Notes: generated from the letters alone by a model not told the origin. Positions 26,882 to 36,422 are shown, counted from the first letter of the stretch. The stretch: 64,000 bases of DNA from Bacteroidota bacterium (GCA_009773515.1 WSXX01000001.1:62001-126000), one strand, 5' to 3'. Program-made: numbers and translations.

Positions 26882-28126
26882 ATGAATATGTTTTACGAAA
26901 GAGAACTTTACAGCCAGATCAGGCCGCATATTGAGAAGAAAGAGTTTACTGTAATAACAGGTGCCCGGCAGGCTGGCAAAACTACGTTGCTAAAAAAGAT
27001 TTATAGCGACTTAAGGGAACAAGGGAAAACTGTGTCTTACTTTTCGATGGAAGACCCTGGCATTCTGGCAGCTGCAAACGAGCATCCGGAACAGATTTTC
27101 AAATTCTCCCCAAGGCCTGAAAATCCATTGACAAATGGAATCAGCAAAAAGATTTTTCTTTTGATTGATGAAATCCAATACCTGACTTCCCCAACAGGGT
27201 TCCTGAAATACTTATATGACACTTACGCAGAAAATCTGAAACTTATAGTTACAGGCAGCAGTGCTTTCTATCTGGATACCCGATTTAAAGACTCCCTGGC
27301 AGGCAGAAAGCGAATTTTTATACTCGGGACACTGAATTTTGAGGAGTTTCTGCTTTTTAAAAACCAGCAATCACTTATAGATGAATTGGTTAAAATTCGC
27401 CAAACCGATGAATATTTGTCTCCGTTTGCAGAACCTTTAAATATACTTCTGGAAGAGTTCATTATTTATGGTGGCTACCCCGCTGTAGTTCTGGACCCGG
27501 ATTTTAATGACAAGAAAGCCCGCTTGAACGAATTGCGGAATTCATTCATAAAAAAGGACATACTGGAAGCAGGCCTCGGGAATGAAGAAGCATTTTTCAG
27601 GATGATGAAATTACTGGCCTCCCAAACAGGTAACCTTGTAAATAAAAGCGAATTATCTTCCACTTTACGTATTGATGTCCGAACCGTCGAAACTTATCTT
27701 CATGTTATGCAGAAATGCTTTCACATAATGCTAATCAGGCCATTCTTCAGTAATTTAAGAAAGGAACTGGTCAAGATGCCGAAGGCTTATTTCGGTGATA
27801 CCGGATTACGAAATGTCCTGCTAAATAACTTCAGTCCGATTACTGACCGTGATGACAGAGGGGCATTGCTCGAAAACTATCTGCTAAAGCGATTGTCAGC
27901 CATTTTCGGACACGAAGAAGTAATGTTCTGGAGAACGGCATCCGGCAACGAAGTTGATTTTGTAATTAAGGAAAATCAAAACCGAAAAGCGTATGAAGCT
28001 AAATTTGGAAATCAAAAACCCAATCATTCTGCTGTCAAAGCTTTTAAGGATGCTTACCCTGACTTTTCTTTCCAAACTCTTAGTTGGCGACCCGACAATG
28101 AAAACACCTGGATATTAAAGCTTTAA
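26882..28126 (+). CDS. AAA-family ATPase with DUF4143 domain
   Basis: A 414-residue cytoplasmic protein with an N-terminal AAA_14-type ATPase domain and a C-terminal DUF4143 domain. Walker A is GARQAGKTT (about residues 26-34), Walker B FLLIDEIQY, and a sensor-like VTGSSAFYL follows. DUF4143 (about 210-370) includes a winged-helix-like part and the terminal nuclease-like motif GNEVDFVI...YEAKFG. The motif recalls PD-(D/E)xK nucleases (D and the E-x-K of YEAKFG). Such genes are abundant, mobile and scattered in Bacteroidota and archaea; their function is unknown. It stands alone behind a palindromic site, which suggests tight regulation. Confidence 0.85.
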   Translation: MNMFYERELYSQIRPHIEKKEFTVITGARQAGKTTLLKKIYSDLREQGKTVSYFSMEDPGILAAANEHPEQIFKFSPRPENPLTNGISKKIFLLIDEIQYLTSPTGFLKYLYDTYAENLKLIVTGSSAFYLDTRFKDSLAGRKRIFILGTLNFEEFLLFKNQQSLIDELVKIRQTDEYLSPFAEPLNILLEEFIIYGGYPAVVLDPDFNDKKARLNELRNSFIKKDILEAGLGNEEAFFRMMKLLASQTGNLVNKSELSSTLRIDVRTVETYLHVMQKCFHIMLIRPFFSNLRKELVKMPKAYFGDTGLRNVLLNNFSPITDRDDRGALLENYLLKRLSAIFGHEEVMFWRTASGNEVDFVIKENQNRKAYEAKFGNQKPNHSAVKAFKDAYPDFSFQTLSWRPDNENTWILKL

Positions 28127-28228
28127 AACAATGAAAATTGAACTTTTTCAAATCAAAGAGATTTTAATACAAGTGAGGCTTTCTGAAAATATCAAAATTC
28201 CTACTTTTACCCTCCAAACCTTTTCTAC

Positions 28229-29665
28229 ATGAATACTTTGCTTTCTCAGGCTTTTGATCCGGAAACCTTCCGAAAAGAAGGCCACAAACTTGTTGATCTT
28301 CTGACTACTTACCTTCTGGATTGCCGCGAGGGTGCAGCAATGCCTGTTTTGCCGCCATCACAACCAGATGAAATGCTGGCCTTTTGGGAAAATGACCTGA
28401 AACAGGGAGACTTTAACCTTCAGGAGTTTTACCAAACGCTGATTTTGCAATCCAACCATATTCACCACCCCAATTATATGGGACATCAGGTGGTGCCCCC
28501 TGCTCCGCTTTCGGCGCTCACAGAACTGCTGGAAGCATTGCTGAACAACGGAATGGCAATTTATGAAATGGGACCGGCATCTACAGCCATTGAAAAGGTA
28601 GTTTTAAAGTGGCTTGCCGGACATATTGGTCTTCCTGCTGAAGCAGAGGGAATTCTGACTTCAGGTGGTTCAGCCGGCAACCTTACCGGATTGCTTGCTG
28701 CCAGGCAAGCCATGTGCGGATATAATGTCTGGGATGAAGGCAATGATGGAAGTCAACCTTTTGCATTGATGGTTTCGGAAGAGGCACATTACAGCGTTTC
28801 GCGCGCGGCCCGGATAATGGGCTGGGGTGAAAAAGGGGTGGTAAAAGTTCCGGTAAATGAAAATATGCAACTCGATGCATCAAAACTGGAAGAAACACTT
28901 GTAAATGCTAGTGCCAATGGTATACAAGTGATTGCGATTGTAGGAAATGCCTGCTCCACTTCAACCGGAACATATGATCCGCTTGATAAAATGGCCGACT
29001 TTGCTCAAAAACACGGACTTTGGTTTCATGTTGATGGCGCTCATGGCGGTGCTGCAGCAATGACAGAAAAATACGCCCATCTTACCAGAGGCATGGAACG
29101 TGCTGATTCCATTGTGATTGACTTTCATAAAATGATGCTGGCTCCGGCTCTGACCACAGCGGTATTGTTTCGCAACGGCAAACATTCATATGCAACTTTT
29201 GCCCAGAAAGCTGAATACCTTTTGGGCGATGGGAAGCAAAAACCTTGGTACGACAGCGCTGCACGTGCCCTTGAATGTACAAAAAAAATGCTCGGCGTTA
29301 AAGTTTACGCGATGATTAAACTTTATGGCGACAACCTATTTAAGGATTACATCTCCAATGCCTATGATCTTGGACAAAGCTTCGCGGAACTGATAGAAGC
29401 ACAACCTGACTTTGAGCTTGCCGTGAAACCTGACGGAAATATTGTTTGTTTCAGATTTTGCCCTGAAAATTATACGGGTGACATTGACTCATTAAACTCT
29501 GCCATCAGGAAAAGAAGTCTGGAGGATGCGCGTTACTATATTGTGCAAACGCAGGTTCGCGGAAAAGTTTACCTCAGGGTGTCGTTGATGAACCCATTTA
29601 CAACTATCTCAGAGTTGAATGCATTAATTACTGACATCAGAGAAAATTATTCAAAATCAAAGTGA
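28229..29665 (+). CDS. PLP-dependent group II amino-acid decarboxylase, paralogue 1
   Basis: A 478-residue pyridoxal-5'-phosphate enzyme of the group II decarboxylase family (aromatic-L-amino-acid, glutamate, diaminobutyrate decarboxylases). Visible features are the cofactor-binding TSGGSAGNLTGLLAAR, HVDGAHGG with its Asp that contacts the pyridine nitrogen, and Schiff-base Lys301 in DFHKMM. The N-terminal region (NYMGHQVVPPAP) is also typical. It releases CO2 from an amino acid to give an amine; the substrate cannot be fixed from sequence. The DFHKM context differs from the AADC-type NPHKW of the next gene, so the two likely have different substrates. Confidence 0.85.
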   Translation: MNTLLSQAFDPETFRKEGHKLVDLLTTYLLDCREGAAMPVLPPSQPDEMLAFWENDLKQGDFNLQEFYQTLILQSNHIHHPNYMGHQVVPPAPLSALTELLEALLNNGMAIYEMGPASTAIEKVVLKWLAGHIGLPAEAEGILTSGGSAGNLTGLLAARQAMCGYNVWDEGNDGSQPFALMVSEEAHYSVSRAARIMGWGEKGVVKVPVNENMQLDASKLEETLVNASANGIQVIAIVGNACSTSTGTYDPLDKMADFAQKHGLWFHVDGAHGGAAAMTEKYAHLTRGMERADSIVIDFHKMMLAPALTTAVLFRNGKHSYATFAQKAEYLLGDGKQKPWYDSAARALECTKKMLGVKVYAMIKLYGDNLFKDYISNAYDLGQSFAELIEAQPDFELAVKPDGNIVCFRFCPENYTGDIDSLNSAIRKRSLEDARYYIVQTQVRGKVYLRVSLMNPFTTISELNALITDIRENYSKSK

Positions 29666-29680
29666 ATAAAAAACCACACA

Positions 29681-31114
29681 ATGAATGTCAATGAGTTCAG
29701 GGCTGAAGCCCACAAAATGGCTGATCGGATTGCCGATTATTATGAAAATATTTCAGAATATCCGGTAAAATCGCAGGTAATGCCCGGTGAAATTATCGCG
29801 CAATTGCCGGTTTCGCCACCTGAACATCCTGAAAGCATGACCAACATAATGGCTGACTTTGAACGCATTATCATGCCCGGAATCACACACTGGCAAAGTC
29901 CGGCGTTTCATGCATTTTTTCCAGCAAATTCAAGCTATCCAAGTGTGCTGGCCGAGATGCTGACTGCCGCGTTGGGACAACAGGGCATGATATGGGAAAC
30001 CTCACCAGCAGCTGCCGAACTTGAAGAAAGAGTGATGGAATGGCTGCGCGAAATGTGTGGTTTACCATCAAACTGGACAGGTGTGATTCAGGATACCGCT
30101 TCGGCTTCAACCCTGGCGGCGCTGCTGACAGCAAGAGAAAAAGCCACTGGTTTCCGGATCAACGAGGAAGGATTTACCTCATCAGATAAATTAAGAATCT
30201 ATTGTTCCACTGAAACCCATTCTTCTATAGAAAAAGCTGTTAAAATTGCAGGTTTCGGCAGAAAAAACCTCGTAAAAATAGCAGTAGATCAAGATTTTGC
30301 ACTGATTCCTGAAGAGCTTGAAAAAGCCATAATGAAGGATAAAAATGCAGGATTTTTACCTGTATGCGTAATCGGATCAATTGGCACCACTGGCTCAACA
30401 GCAGTTGACCCGATTGAGAAGATCGGTAAAATCTGCTCAGCTTATGGCATTTGGTTTCATGTAGATGCTGCATTTTCGGGAACTGCACTGATTCTGCCCG
30501 AAATGCACCACTTTGCAAATGGTCTGGAATATGCCGACAGCTACGTTTTTAATCCACATAAATGGATGTTTACCAACTTCGATGCTTCAGCTTATTTTGT
30601 GCGTGATCCGGAAATGCTGATCCGGACTTTTGAAATTCTGCCTGAATACCTGAAAACCAAAACCCGCGGACAGGTTAACGATTACCGCGATTGGGGCGTG
30701 GCGCTGGGTAGAAGATTCAGGGCACTGAAATTGTGGTTTGTTATCAGAAGTTTTGGAGTTGATGGCATCAAAGAAAAATTAAGAAAACACATTAGTCTGG
30801 CTCAATGGCTTGCCGGCAAAGTGCTTAAATCTGAAGAATTCGAACTTATGGCTCCCGTCACTTTCAGTCTGGTTTGTTTCCGTTGGAGGCCTGGCGGCAT
30901 TGATGATGAAGAAAAATTAAATGAGCTCAATCAGCGATTACTGAACGATCTGAATGCTTCGGGCAAACTTTATCTTACCCACACCAAACTCAACGGAAAG
31001 TATGTATTGAGAATGGTTTCGGCACAAACCTATGTTGAAATGGAGCACATTGAAGCAGCATGGAAACTGATCGGAGAAATGGCAGAAAAAATTAATTTAT
31101 CTGGAATCCGCTAG
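29681..31114 (+). CDS. PLP-dependent aromatic-L-amino-acid-type decarboxylase, paralogue 2
   Basis: A 477-residue group II decarboxylase, 15 bp after paralogue 1 and likely cotranscribed. It follows the aromatic-L-amino-acid decarboxylase pattern closely: N-terminal ITHWQSPAFHAFFPAN, then VIQDTASASTLAALL, HVDAAFSGTALILPE and FNPHKWMFTNFDASA with Schiff-base Lys294. Animal AADC shares these blocks. It is therefore expected to act on an aromatic amino acid such as tyrosine, phenylalanine, tryptophan or DOPA, giving a trace amine. Substrate specificity is inference. The stop is followed by a copy of the AGTCAGGGTTTGA repeat. Confidence 0.87.
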   Translation: MNVNEFRAEAHKMADRIADYYENISEYPVKSQVMPGEIIAQLPVSPPEHPESMTNIMADFERIIMPGITHWQSPAFHAFFPANSSYPSVLAEMLTAALGQQGMIWETSPAAAELEERVMEWLREMCGLPSNWTGVIQDTASASTLAALLTAREKATGFRINEEGFTSSDKLRIYCSTETHSSIEKAVKIAGFGRKNLVKIAVDQDFALIPEELEKAIMKDKNAGFLPVCVIGSIGTTGSTAVDPIEKIGKICSAYGIWFHVDAAFSGTALILPEMHHFANGLEYADSYVFNPHKWMFTNFDASAYFVRDPEMLIRTFEILPEYLKTKTRGQVNDYRDWGVALGRRFRALKLWFVIRSFGVDGIKEKLRKHISLAQWLAGKVLKSEEFELMAPVTFSLVCFRWRPGGIDDEEKLNELNQRLLNDLNASGKLYLTHTKLNGKYVLRMVSAQTYVEMEHIEAAWKLIGEMAEKINLSGIR

Positions 31115-31150
31115 TCAGGGTTTGACTGATTGAAGGTACGGATGTATGGA

Positions 31151-31177
31151 TTTGCAGCAAGGTTAACCTTAACTTTG
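31151..31177 (+). promoter_or_regulatory. Promoter of the methyltransferase-dipeptidase-PPTase-patatin operon
   Basis: TAACTTTG (31170-31177) fits the -7 consensus and lies 14 bases before the ATG at 31192. TTTG (31151-31154) 15 bases upstream may be the -33 element, although the spacing is short. Confidence 0.55.
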
Positions 31178-31191
31178 AACTTTAAAATTCT

Positions 31192-31812
31192 ATGAAAGAA
31201 CATTGGAATGAGCGGTATTCCGCTTCCGAATATATATATGGTACCGGACCAAACACATGGCTTGCCGGGAAACTTGCACAGCTGCAGCCAGGAAAGATAA
31301 TATTTCCCGCCGAGGGTGAAGGCCGGAATGCTGTTCATGCAGCCACGCTGGGTTGGGATGTTACAGCTTTTGACCAAAGTGAAGAAGGTCAAAAAAAAGC
31401 ATTACAACTCGCAGAAATCAGGAAAGTTAAAATTTCGTATTTGATTGATGATCTGACTTCATTTTCTGCGCCGGAAGGAGAGTTTGATGCAATTGTGCTG
31501 ATATTTGTGCATATGACCGAAGAAATCAGACAGCATGTTCATCAGCGCCTGCTTCGGTTTCTGAAACCGGATGGACATCTGATTCTTGAAGCTTTTACAA
31601 AAGATCAGTTGAAAAATACCAGTGGTGGTCCGAAAACTGAAACGCTGCTTTATGAAAAGAAATTTATTTCAGATGATTTCAGTGAGTTGGAATTTATTGA
31701 ATTTTCAGAAACCACCACACTTTTAGATGAAGGTCCGCTGCATCAGGGCAAAGCCCATGTAATCAGACTCTTTGCTAAAAAAACGCTTAATACAAACCAC
31801 ACAAATCCATGA
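31192..31812 (+). CDS. Class I SAM-dependent methyltransferase, TehB-like
   Basis: A 206-residue cytoplasmic methyltransferase. The N-terminus MKEHWNERYSASEYIYGTGPN is typical of the small TehB/thiopurine-like group. The SAM-binding motif I appears as PAEGEGRNAVHAA, motif II as VTAFDQS, and the post-II region as DAIVLIFVHM. Substrate unknown; tellurite or small-thiol detoxification is known for some relatives, but nothing here proves it. It is the first gene of an operon and overlaps the dipeptidase gene by 4 bp. Confidence 0.82.
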   Translation: MKEHWNERYSASEYIYGTGPNTWLAGKLAQLQPGKIIFPAEGEGRNAVHAATLGWDVTAFDQSEEGQKKALQLAEIRKVKISYLIDDLTSFSAPEGEFDAIVLIFVHMTEEIRQHVHQRLLRFLKPDGHLILEAFTKDQLKNTSGGPKTETLLYEKKFISDDFSELEFIEFSETTTLLDEGPLHQGKAHVIRLFAKKTLNTNHTNP

Positions 31813-33047
31813 AAATATTACCTGCAACATTTCTTTTGGTCGTTTTAACTTTATTGTCCGGTGTACAACCGCTCTACTCGTCCAACACAAAAGAAAATAA
31901 AACAGCACGCAAGGCAGCACGGATTCACGCAAAAGCTTTAACCATTGATTCGCACAACGACACACCCATGTGGTTTACCGACTCATCTTTCAATTTTGCT
32001 GAAGACCATCGCGGCAAACGCCCCCGAAACCGTGTTGATATCCCGGGCATGGAAGCCGGCGGTTTAGATGCTGCATTTTTTGCTGTTTTTGTGGGACAAG
32101 GCGAACGCTCAGAAACCGGCAACCAAAGAGCTTTTGATGAAGCAATGCGCACTTTCAATGCCATCGACAGGCAACTGGAACTTCACAGTCTTAAAATTGA
32201 AAAAGCTACCAACTCAGAAAATGCATATCAGCTTGAAAAACAAGGCAAAAAAGCACTTTATATCGGGCTCGAAAATGCTTACCCCGTTGGCCGCGATCTG
32301 AAAAATGTTGAACTTTTTTATAATCTGGGCGCACGATACATCACGCTGTGTCATTCAAGGAACAACGATATCTGCGATTCGGCCAACGACACCACGGAAC
32401 ATAACGGAGTTTCGGAATTTGGCAAAGAGGTAATTGCTGAAATGAACCGATTAGGCATGATGATAGATGTTTCGCATGTTTCCGACAAGTCATTTTACGA
32501 TGCCATCAGCCTGAGTAAAACACCTGTTATTGCGTCACATTCCTGCGCACGTACATTGTGCGATAATCCGCGCAACCTATCTGATGATATGTTGCGGGCG
32601 TTGGCAAAAAACGATGGTGTAATACAAATGTGCATTCTGAGTAGTTATGTAAAAACGCCTTTGCCTTATCCGCAGCGCGATTCAGCACATGCTGCCCTCA
32701 GGGTAAAATACCGGGGTTTCAAAGACCTTTCGGAACAGGAAATGAATGAAGCCCGCAATGAATGGTATGCCATTGATGATGTATTTCCGCAGGAACTTGC
32801 CACGGTAAGCGATGTTGTTGACCACATTGATCATATTGTAAAAGTTGCAGGCATAAAACATGTTGGCATTGGCACCGATTTTGACGGAGGAGGCGCTGTG
32901 AGCGGTTGTGAATATGTCTCTGAAATGGGAAACATAACCCTGGAACTTGTGCGTCGTGGATACTCCGCCCGGGAAATAAAAATGATCTGGGGGGAAAATC
33001 TGCTAAGGGTCATGCGAAACGTTGAAAATTATGCATCAAGTCAATGA
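31809..33047 (+). CDS. Membrane-dipeptidase-family peptidase M19
   Basis: A 412-residue zinc peptidase homologous to renal dipeptidase. A signal peptide (about residues 1-25) is followed by metal ligands in DSHND, GLENAYP, DVSHVSD and VIASHSCAR, and by a conserved HVGIGTDFDGGG block. It should act in the periplasm on dipeptides, often including D-amino-acid or beta-lactam-like substrates. The start overlaps the methyltransferase stop by 4 bp. Length is normal. Confidence 0.9.
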   Translation: MKILPATFLLVVLTLLSGVQPLYSSNTKENKTARKAARIHAKALTIDSHNDTPMWFTDSSFNFAEDHRGKRPRNRVDIPGMEAGGLDAAFFAVFVGQGERSETGNQRAFDEAMRTFNAIDRQLELHSLKIEKATNSENAYQLEKQGKKALYIGLENAYPVGRDLKNVELFYNLGARYITLCHSRNNDICDSANDTTEHNGVSEFGKEVIAEMNRLGMMIDVSHVSDKSFYDAISLSKTPVIASHSCARTLCDNPRNLSDDMLRALAKNDGVIQMCILSSYVKTPLPYPQRDSAHAALRVKYRGFKDLSEQEMNEARNEWYAIDDVFPQELATVSDVVDHIDHIVKVAGIKHVGIGTDFDGGGAVSGCEYVSEMGNITLELVRRGYSAREIKMIWGENLLRVMRNVENYASSQ

Positions 33048-33093
33048 TGAAACAAACTGGCAAAAAATCCGTAATACAATTAACGCATTAATT

Positions 33094-33783
33094 ATGACTG
33101 AGGTATATGCAATTCCTTTGGTGACTGATGAGGAATATGTGGCGTTAAAACCGCTCCTTCTTCAGCTTGTGCCGGAGGCTACCCGCCATAAAACTGAGCA
33201 ATTTGCCCGCCCCGGCGATGCACAGCGAAGTTTGCTGGGAGAAGTCGCTGCCAGGTACCTTTTGCAAAAAGCAAGCGGTAAACCTCTGCCGGAGATACCC
33301 TTTACCACCGGCGAAAAAGGCAAACCGGTTCCCGATGGTTTCGAAGGAATACACTTAAACATTTCACATTCCGGCCGTTGGGTGGCAGTGGCTTTATCAC
33401 CAATGCAGGTTGGTGTTGATGTTGAAAAAATGCGGAAAGTCCCGGAGGGTGTGGCGCACAGATTTTTTTCGGAAGATGAGAAAAACTGGCTCGATGGTGC
33501 AACCTCTGAGGACGAAAAATCAGACATCTTTTTCACTTTATGGACATTGAAAGAGAGTTTCCTGAAGGCAATTGGCACAGGACTTACCAAAAATCTGAAT
33601 TCTTTTACAGTAATAAATTCAGGAGAAGGACGCTTTTTATTGAAAAATGATATTGAAGCTGAAGGTTACTATTTAAAAACATTTCCTTTTCAGGATGGCT
33701 ACAAACTTTCGGCATGTGCCCTGAATGAAACATTTTGCAAAGAAGTTATTATTCTTGATATTGATAAACTAATCCATAAGTAA
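33094..33783 (+). CDS. 4'-phosphopantetheinyl transferase superfamily protein
   Basis: A 229-residue Sfp-type enzyme that moves the phosphopantetheine arm from CoA onto a serine of carrier proteins. The motifs are GVDVEKMRKV (Mg-binding Asp and Glu), FFSEDEKNWL and WTLKESFLKAIGTGL (WxxKES). I start at the ATG of MTEVYAIPL, since family members begin just before this strand; an upstream ATG at 33031 would add 21 residues and overlap the M19 stop. Sfp-type enzymes in Bacteroidota may serve fatty-acid ACP as well as specialised synthases; no NRPS/PKS gene is present here. Its TAA overlaps the patatin ATG by one base. Confidence 0.88.
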   Translation: MTEVYAIPLVTDEEYVALKPLLLQLVPEATRHKTEQFARPGDAQRSLLGEVAARYLLQKASGKPLPEIPFTTGEKGKPVPDGFEGIHLNISHSGRWVAVALSPMQVGVDVEKMRKVPEGVAHRFFSEDEKNWLDGATSEDEKSDIFFTLWTLKESFLKAIGTGLTKNLNSFTVINSGEGRFLLKNDIEAEGYYLKTFPFQDGYKLSACALNETFCKEVIILDIDKLIHK

Positions 33784-34697
33784 TGAACTCCAGGAATATT
33801 TCCCTCGTACTCTCCAGTGGTGGCGCCAGAGGGCTTGCACATGTCGGCGCAATTGATGCGCTGCTCGAACGTGGCTATACCATCACAGCAATTGCAGGCA
33901 CATCAATGGGCTCGCTGGTTGGAGGCATGTACGCGTGTGGCAAACTGAACGAGTTCAGAGAATTTATGCTGGGATTATCGAGAATGGATGTTATCCGGCT
34001 CACCGATCTGGCGGTTAGTAAAACCGGAATTATAAAAGGTGAAAGGGTCTTTACAGAGATGAAAAGATTTATAGGTGATACACAAATTGAAGATCTCCCG
34101 ATTCCGTATGCTGCTGTAGCTGCTGACCTTATCAATCACACCGAAGTAATTTTTACCAAAGGCAATCTTCTCTCCGCCATCAGGGCTTCATCATCAATTC
34201 CAAGTGTGCTGATGCCGGTGAGTACTGACGGGGTGTTGCTTGTGGATGGTGGTCTGGTAAATCCTTTGCCAATGGAGCATGTTAAAATTCCGAAAGGAAA
34301 TTTATTGGTGGCAGTAAATGTAAATGCCCCGCGGCAGGAAAATCTGTTTCCCACCAAAATAAAGGAGGACAGCACCATAAATAAAACCAGAAAGCTGATC
34401 AATGAAAAATGGAATAGCATGACAGGTGGTCATCCAAAGCGGAATCAGGTGAATGGAATATTTACTATTGTGAACAGCTCTTTTGAACTTATGCAGCACA
34501 AACTCACCCTGTATGCCCTTGAACACCAGACACCTGAGATTTTACTCAACCTTCCGGTTAATCTGGCTGACACTTTCGACTTTTACAAAGCCGGCAGCCT
34601 GATAAAAGCAGGATATGATGCAATGAATGCAAAACTGGATGAATACGAGCAGGGAAGTGCGACTGAGTTGCTGGCAGGAACCTCAAAGTTCTCTTGA
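33783..34697 (+). CDS. Patatin-like phospholipase
   Basis: A 304-residue protein of the patatin/RssA family. The oxyanion motif SSGGARGLAHVG (residues 11-22), nucleophile elbow GTSMGS with catalytic Ser near residue 41, and VDGGLVNPLP with the dyad Asp are all present. It is predicted to hydrolyse acyl esters of membrane lipids. It has no signal peptide, so it is likely cytoplasmic or membrane-associated. It is the last gene of the operon. Its 3' end overlaps the end of the sigma-factor gene on the other strand by 15 bp. Confidence 0.88.
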   Translation: MNSRNISLVLSSGGARGLAHVGAIDALLERGYTITAIAGTSMGSLVGGMYACGKLNEFREFMLGLSRMDVIRLTDLAVSKTGIIKGERVFTEMKRFIGDTQIEDLPIPYAAVAADLINHTEVIFTKGNLLSAIRASSSIPSVLMPVSTDGVLLVDGGLVNPLPMEHVKIPKGNLLVAVNVNAPRQENLFPTKIKEDSTINKTRKLINEKWNSMTGGHPKRNQVNGIFTIVNSSFELMQHKLTLYALEHQTPEILLNLPVNLADTFDFYKAGSLIKAGYDAMNAKLDEYEQGSATELLAGTSKFS

Positions 34698-35273
34698 AAC
34701 GGATAGAATCTGATATAAAAAATCTTTGGCTCTGAATAATTGAGCTTTAACTGTGCCAATCGGTAAATTAAGTTCGGCTGCGATTTCTTCGTAAGTCAGC
34801 TCCTCAAAATACCTGAGTTCAATCAGGCGTTTGTAGCGTGGTTTCAGTTTCTCAACGGTGTCGCGCATCAGGCCAAAGCGTTGTTCACGAATATAAGTTT
34901 CCTCCGGATCAGGTGTGTTATCAGCAACATCTGGTTGTGAAAACTGGTAATTTCCTTTGTCGCGCTGGCAGGGGTCATTTTTTTGCTTACGCAGAAAATC
35001 GATGCAATGATTGATTGCGATTCTGAAAAGCCAGGTACTGAAAGCATAATCGGGAGAGAACTTTTCGAGGCTTCTGAAAGCCTTACCAAATGTTTCGATG
35101 GTCAGATCTTCGGCAACCATCATATCTCCGACCCTTTTAAGAATGGCGCGATACACGGTATCCTGATAAAGTGACATCAGTTCAGTATATGCCTTCTGAT
35201 CTCCTTTAAGAGCTTGCTCCACAAGCAAATAATCACGTTTTGAAGAATCTGCGGAAGAATTTTTGGTTACCAT
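34683..35273 (-). CDS. ECF-type RNA polymerase sigma factor
   Basis: A 196-residue sigma-70 family protein with region 2 (YTELMSLYQDTVYRAI, DLTIETFGKAFRSLEKF, STWLFRIAINHCIDFLRK) and region 4 (YFEELTYEEIAAELNLPIGTVKAQLFRAK), separated by a short linker. This is the ECF architecture. No anti-sigma gene adjoins it. Its start overlaps the end of the upstream glycosyltransferase by 7 bp, so it is cotranscribed with it. Its regulon is not evident. Confidence 0.9.
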   Translation of the reverse strand: MVTKNSSADSSKRDYLLVEQALKGDQKAYTELMSLYQDTVYRAILKRVGDMMVAEDLTIETFGKAFRSLEKFSPDYAFSTWLFRIAINHCIDFLRKQKNDPCQRDKGNYQFSQPDVADNTPDPEETYIREQRFGLMRDTVEKLKPRYKRLIELRYFEELTYEEIAAELNLPIGTVKAQLFRAKDFLYQILSVSREL

Positions 35274-36403
35274 TGCGTTTTTCGTGAGAACAAACCTGCA
35301 AATCCAAGCAGCAGGTTGATTATCATCAAAAATACTTCAAAAAAAGGAAACAACAGAAGAAAATTCTTTTCGCCCAACCGAATCATACATTTTTTTATAA
35401 TAATGGTTTGCGAAATCAAACGCAGCACATATATGCCCAACAGAAGTATCCAGTTTACACCGAGCACTGCAAGCGCAATTAAAAGTGTATAAAAAGCAAG
35501 TTGCGAAAGCGAAAAAAGCCCAAGGGTTATTTTGTGCGGAGTGCGGTAAAACCCACCGGTAGTGAGGTGGCGTTTTTTCTGCCGGAACCATGATGCAAAT
35601 GTTTGTTTGGGTTTTGAAAAAGTGATTGCTTCTTTAGCCGGCTGAATACGTGTGTTGCTTCCATAAGCGACTTCGTTGATAAAAAGATCATCGTCGCCTG
35701 AGGTAACTTTATAATGTTTCATAAAACCTCCGGCTTTAAAAAACAGCTCTTTATGGTAGGCAAGATTTCGCCCTACTCCCATATACGGAAGTCCGGCCAA
35801 GGCCAGCGACATATATTGCATGGCTACGTGCAGTGTGTCGAACCGAATGAGTTTATTGAGCAATCCGGGCTGCGAAATGTAAGCTCCATAACCAAGTACA
35901 ACCTTGGTTCTTTCAGTAAAAACCGATTGCATGGATGATATCCAATCGGGCCCCGAAGGGAAACAATCGGCATCAGTCAGAAGCACGGTTTCGTATTTAG
36001 CTGATCTTATACCTATAGAAAGCGGGAATTTTTTTCCGACAAAGAAATTAAGGTTCTGGTGAATGTTGATAACATTCAGTCGCGGGTATTTGTCACTCAA
36101 CTCACGAAGCAGGTAGAATGTATCATCGTCAGATGCATCGTTTACTACAATCACCTCATACTCAGGATAATTCTGATCGAGTATGAGAGGCAGAAACCTT
36201 ACAAGGTTGTGGTATTCATTTTTGGCACAAATCACCACAGAAACAGGCTCCTGTTTGTCGCTTACTGGTCGTTTGGATGCATTGTAGAAGGCAAGCCTGC
36301 TGAAGATAAACCAGTAATAAACCAGTTGTATCAACAAAACCGCCAGCAATATCCATATAAGAATAAGCCATTGTGATGATAATATACCTTGCAACCAATC
36401 CAT
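35267..36403 (-). CDS. Family 2 glycosyltransferase, membrane-bound
   Basis: A 378-residue GT2 enzyme with an N-terminal membrane helix (about residues 9-32), then the GT-A fold. The nucleotide-binding part is VSVVICAKNEYHNL and VVNDASDDDT, and the metal-binding region is LTDADCFP. An SGDDDLF motif and a QKKRH-like segment follow, then C-terminal membrane helices (about 290-370). It resembles processive or lipid-linked-sugar transferases at the inner membrane, but donor and acceptor are unknown. It overlaps the ECF sigma gene by 7 bp, an uncommon pairing. Confidence 0.85.
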   Translation of the reverse strand: MDWLQGILSSQWLILIWILLAVLLIQLVYYWFIFSRLAFYNASKRPVSDKQEPVSVVICAKNEYHNLVRFLPLILDQNYPEYEVIVVNDASDDDTFYLLRELSDKYPRLNVINIHQNLNFFVGKKFPLSIGIRSAKYETVLLTDADCFPSGPDWISSMQSVFTERTKVVLGYGAYISQPGLLNKLIRFDTLHVAMQYMSLALAGLPYMGVGRNLAYHKELFFKAGGFMKHYKVTSGDDDLFINEVAYGSNTRIQPAKEAITFSKPKQTFASWFRQKKRHLTTGGFYRTPHKITLGLFSLSQLAFYTLLIALAVLGVNWILLLGIYVLRLISQTIIIKKCMIRLGEKNFLLLFPFFEVFLMIINLLLGFAGLFSRKTQW

Positions 36404-36422
36404 AAATTTGTATTTCGACCGG

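Noticed and set aside
36403-36410. Plus-strand TAAATTTG as a promoter
   Set aside because: It overlaps the start of a minus-strand gene and has no plus-strand gene within 200 bases; likely chance.
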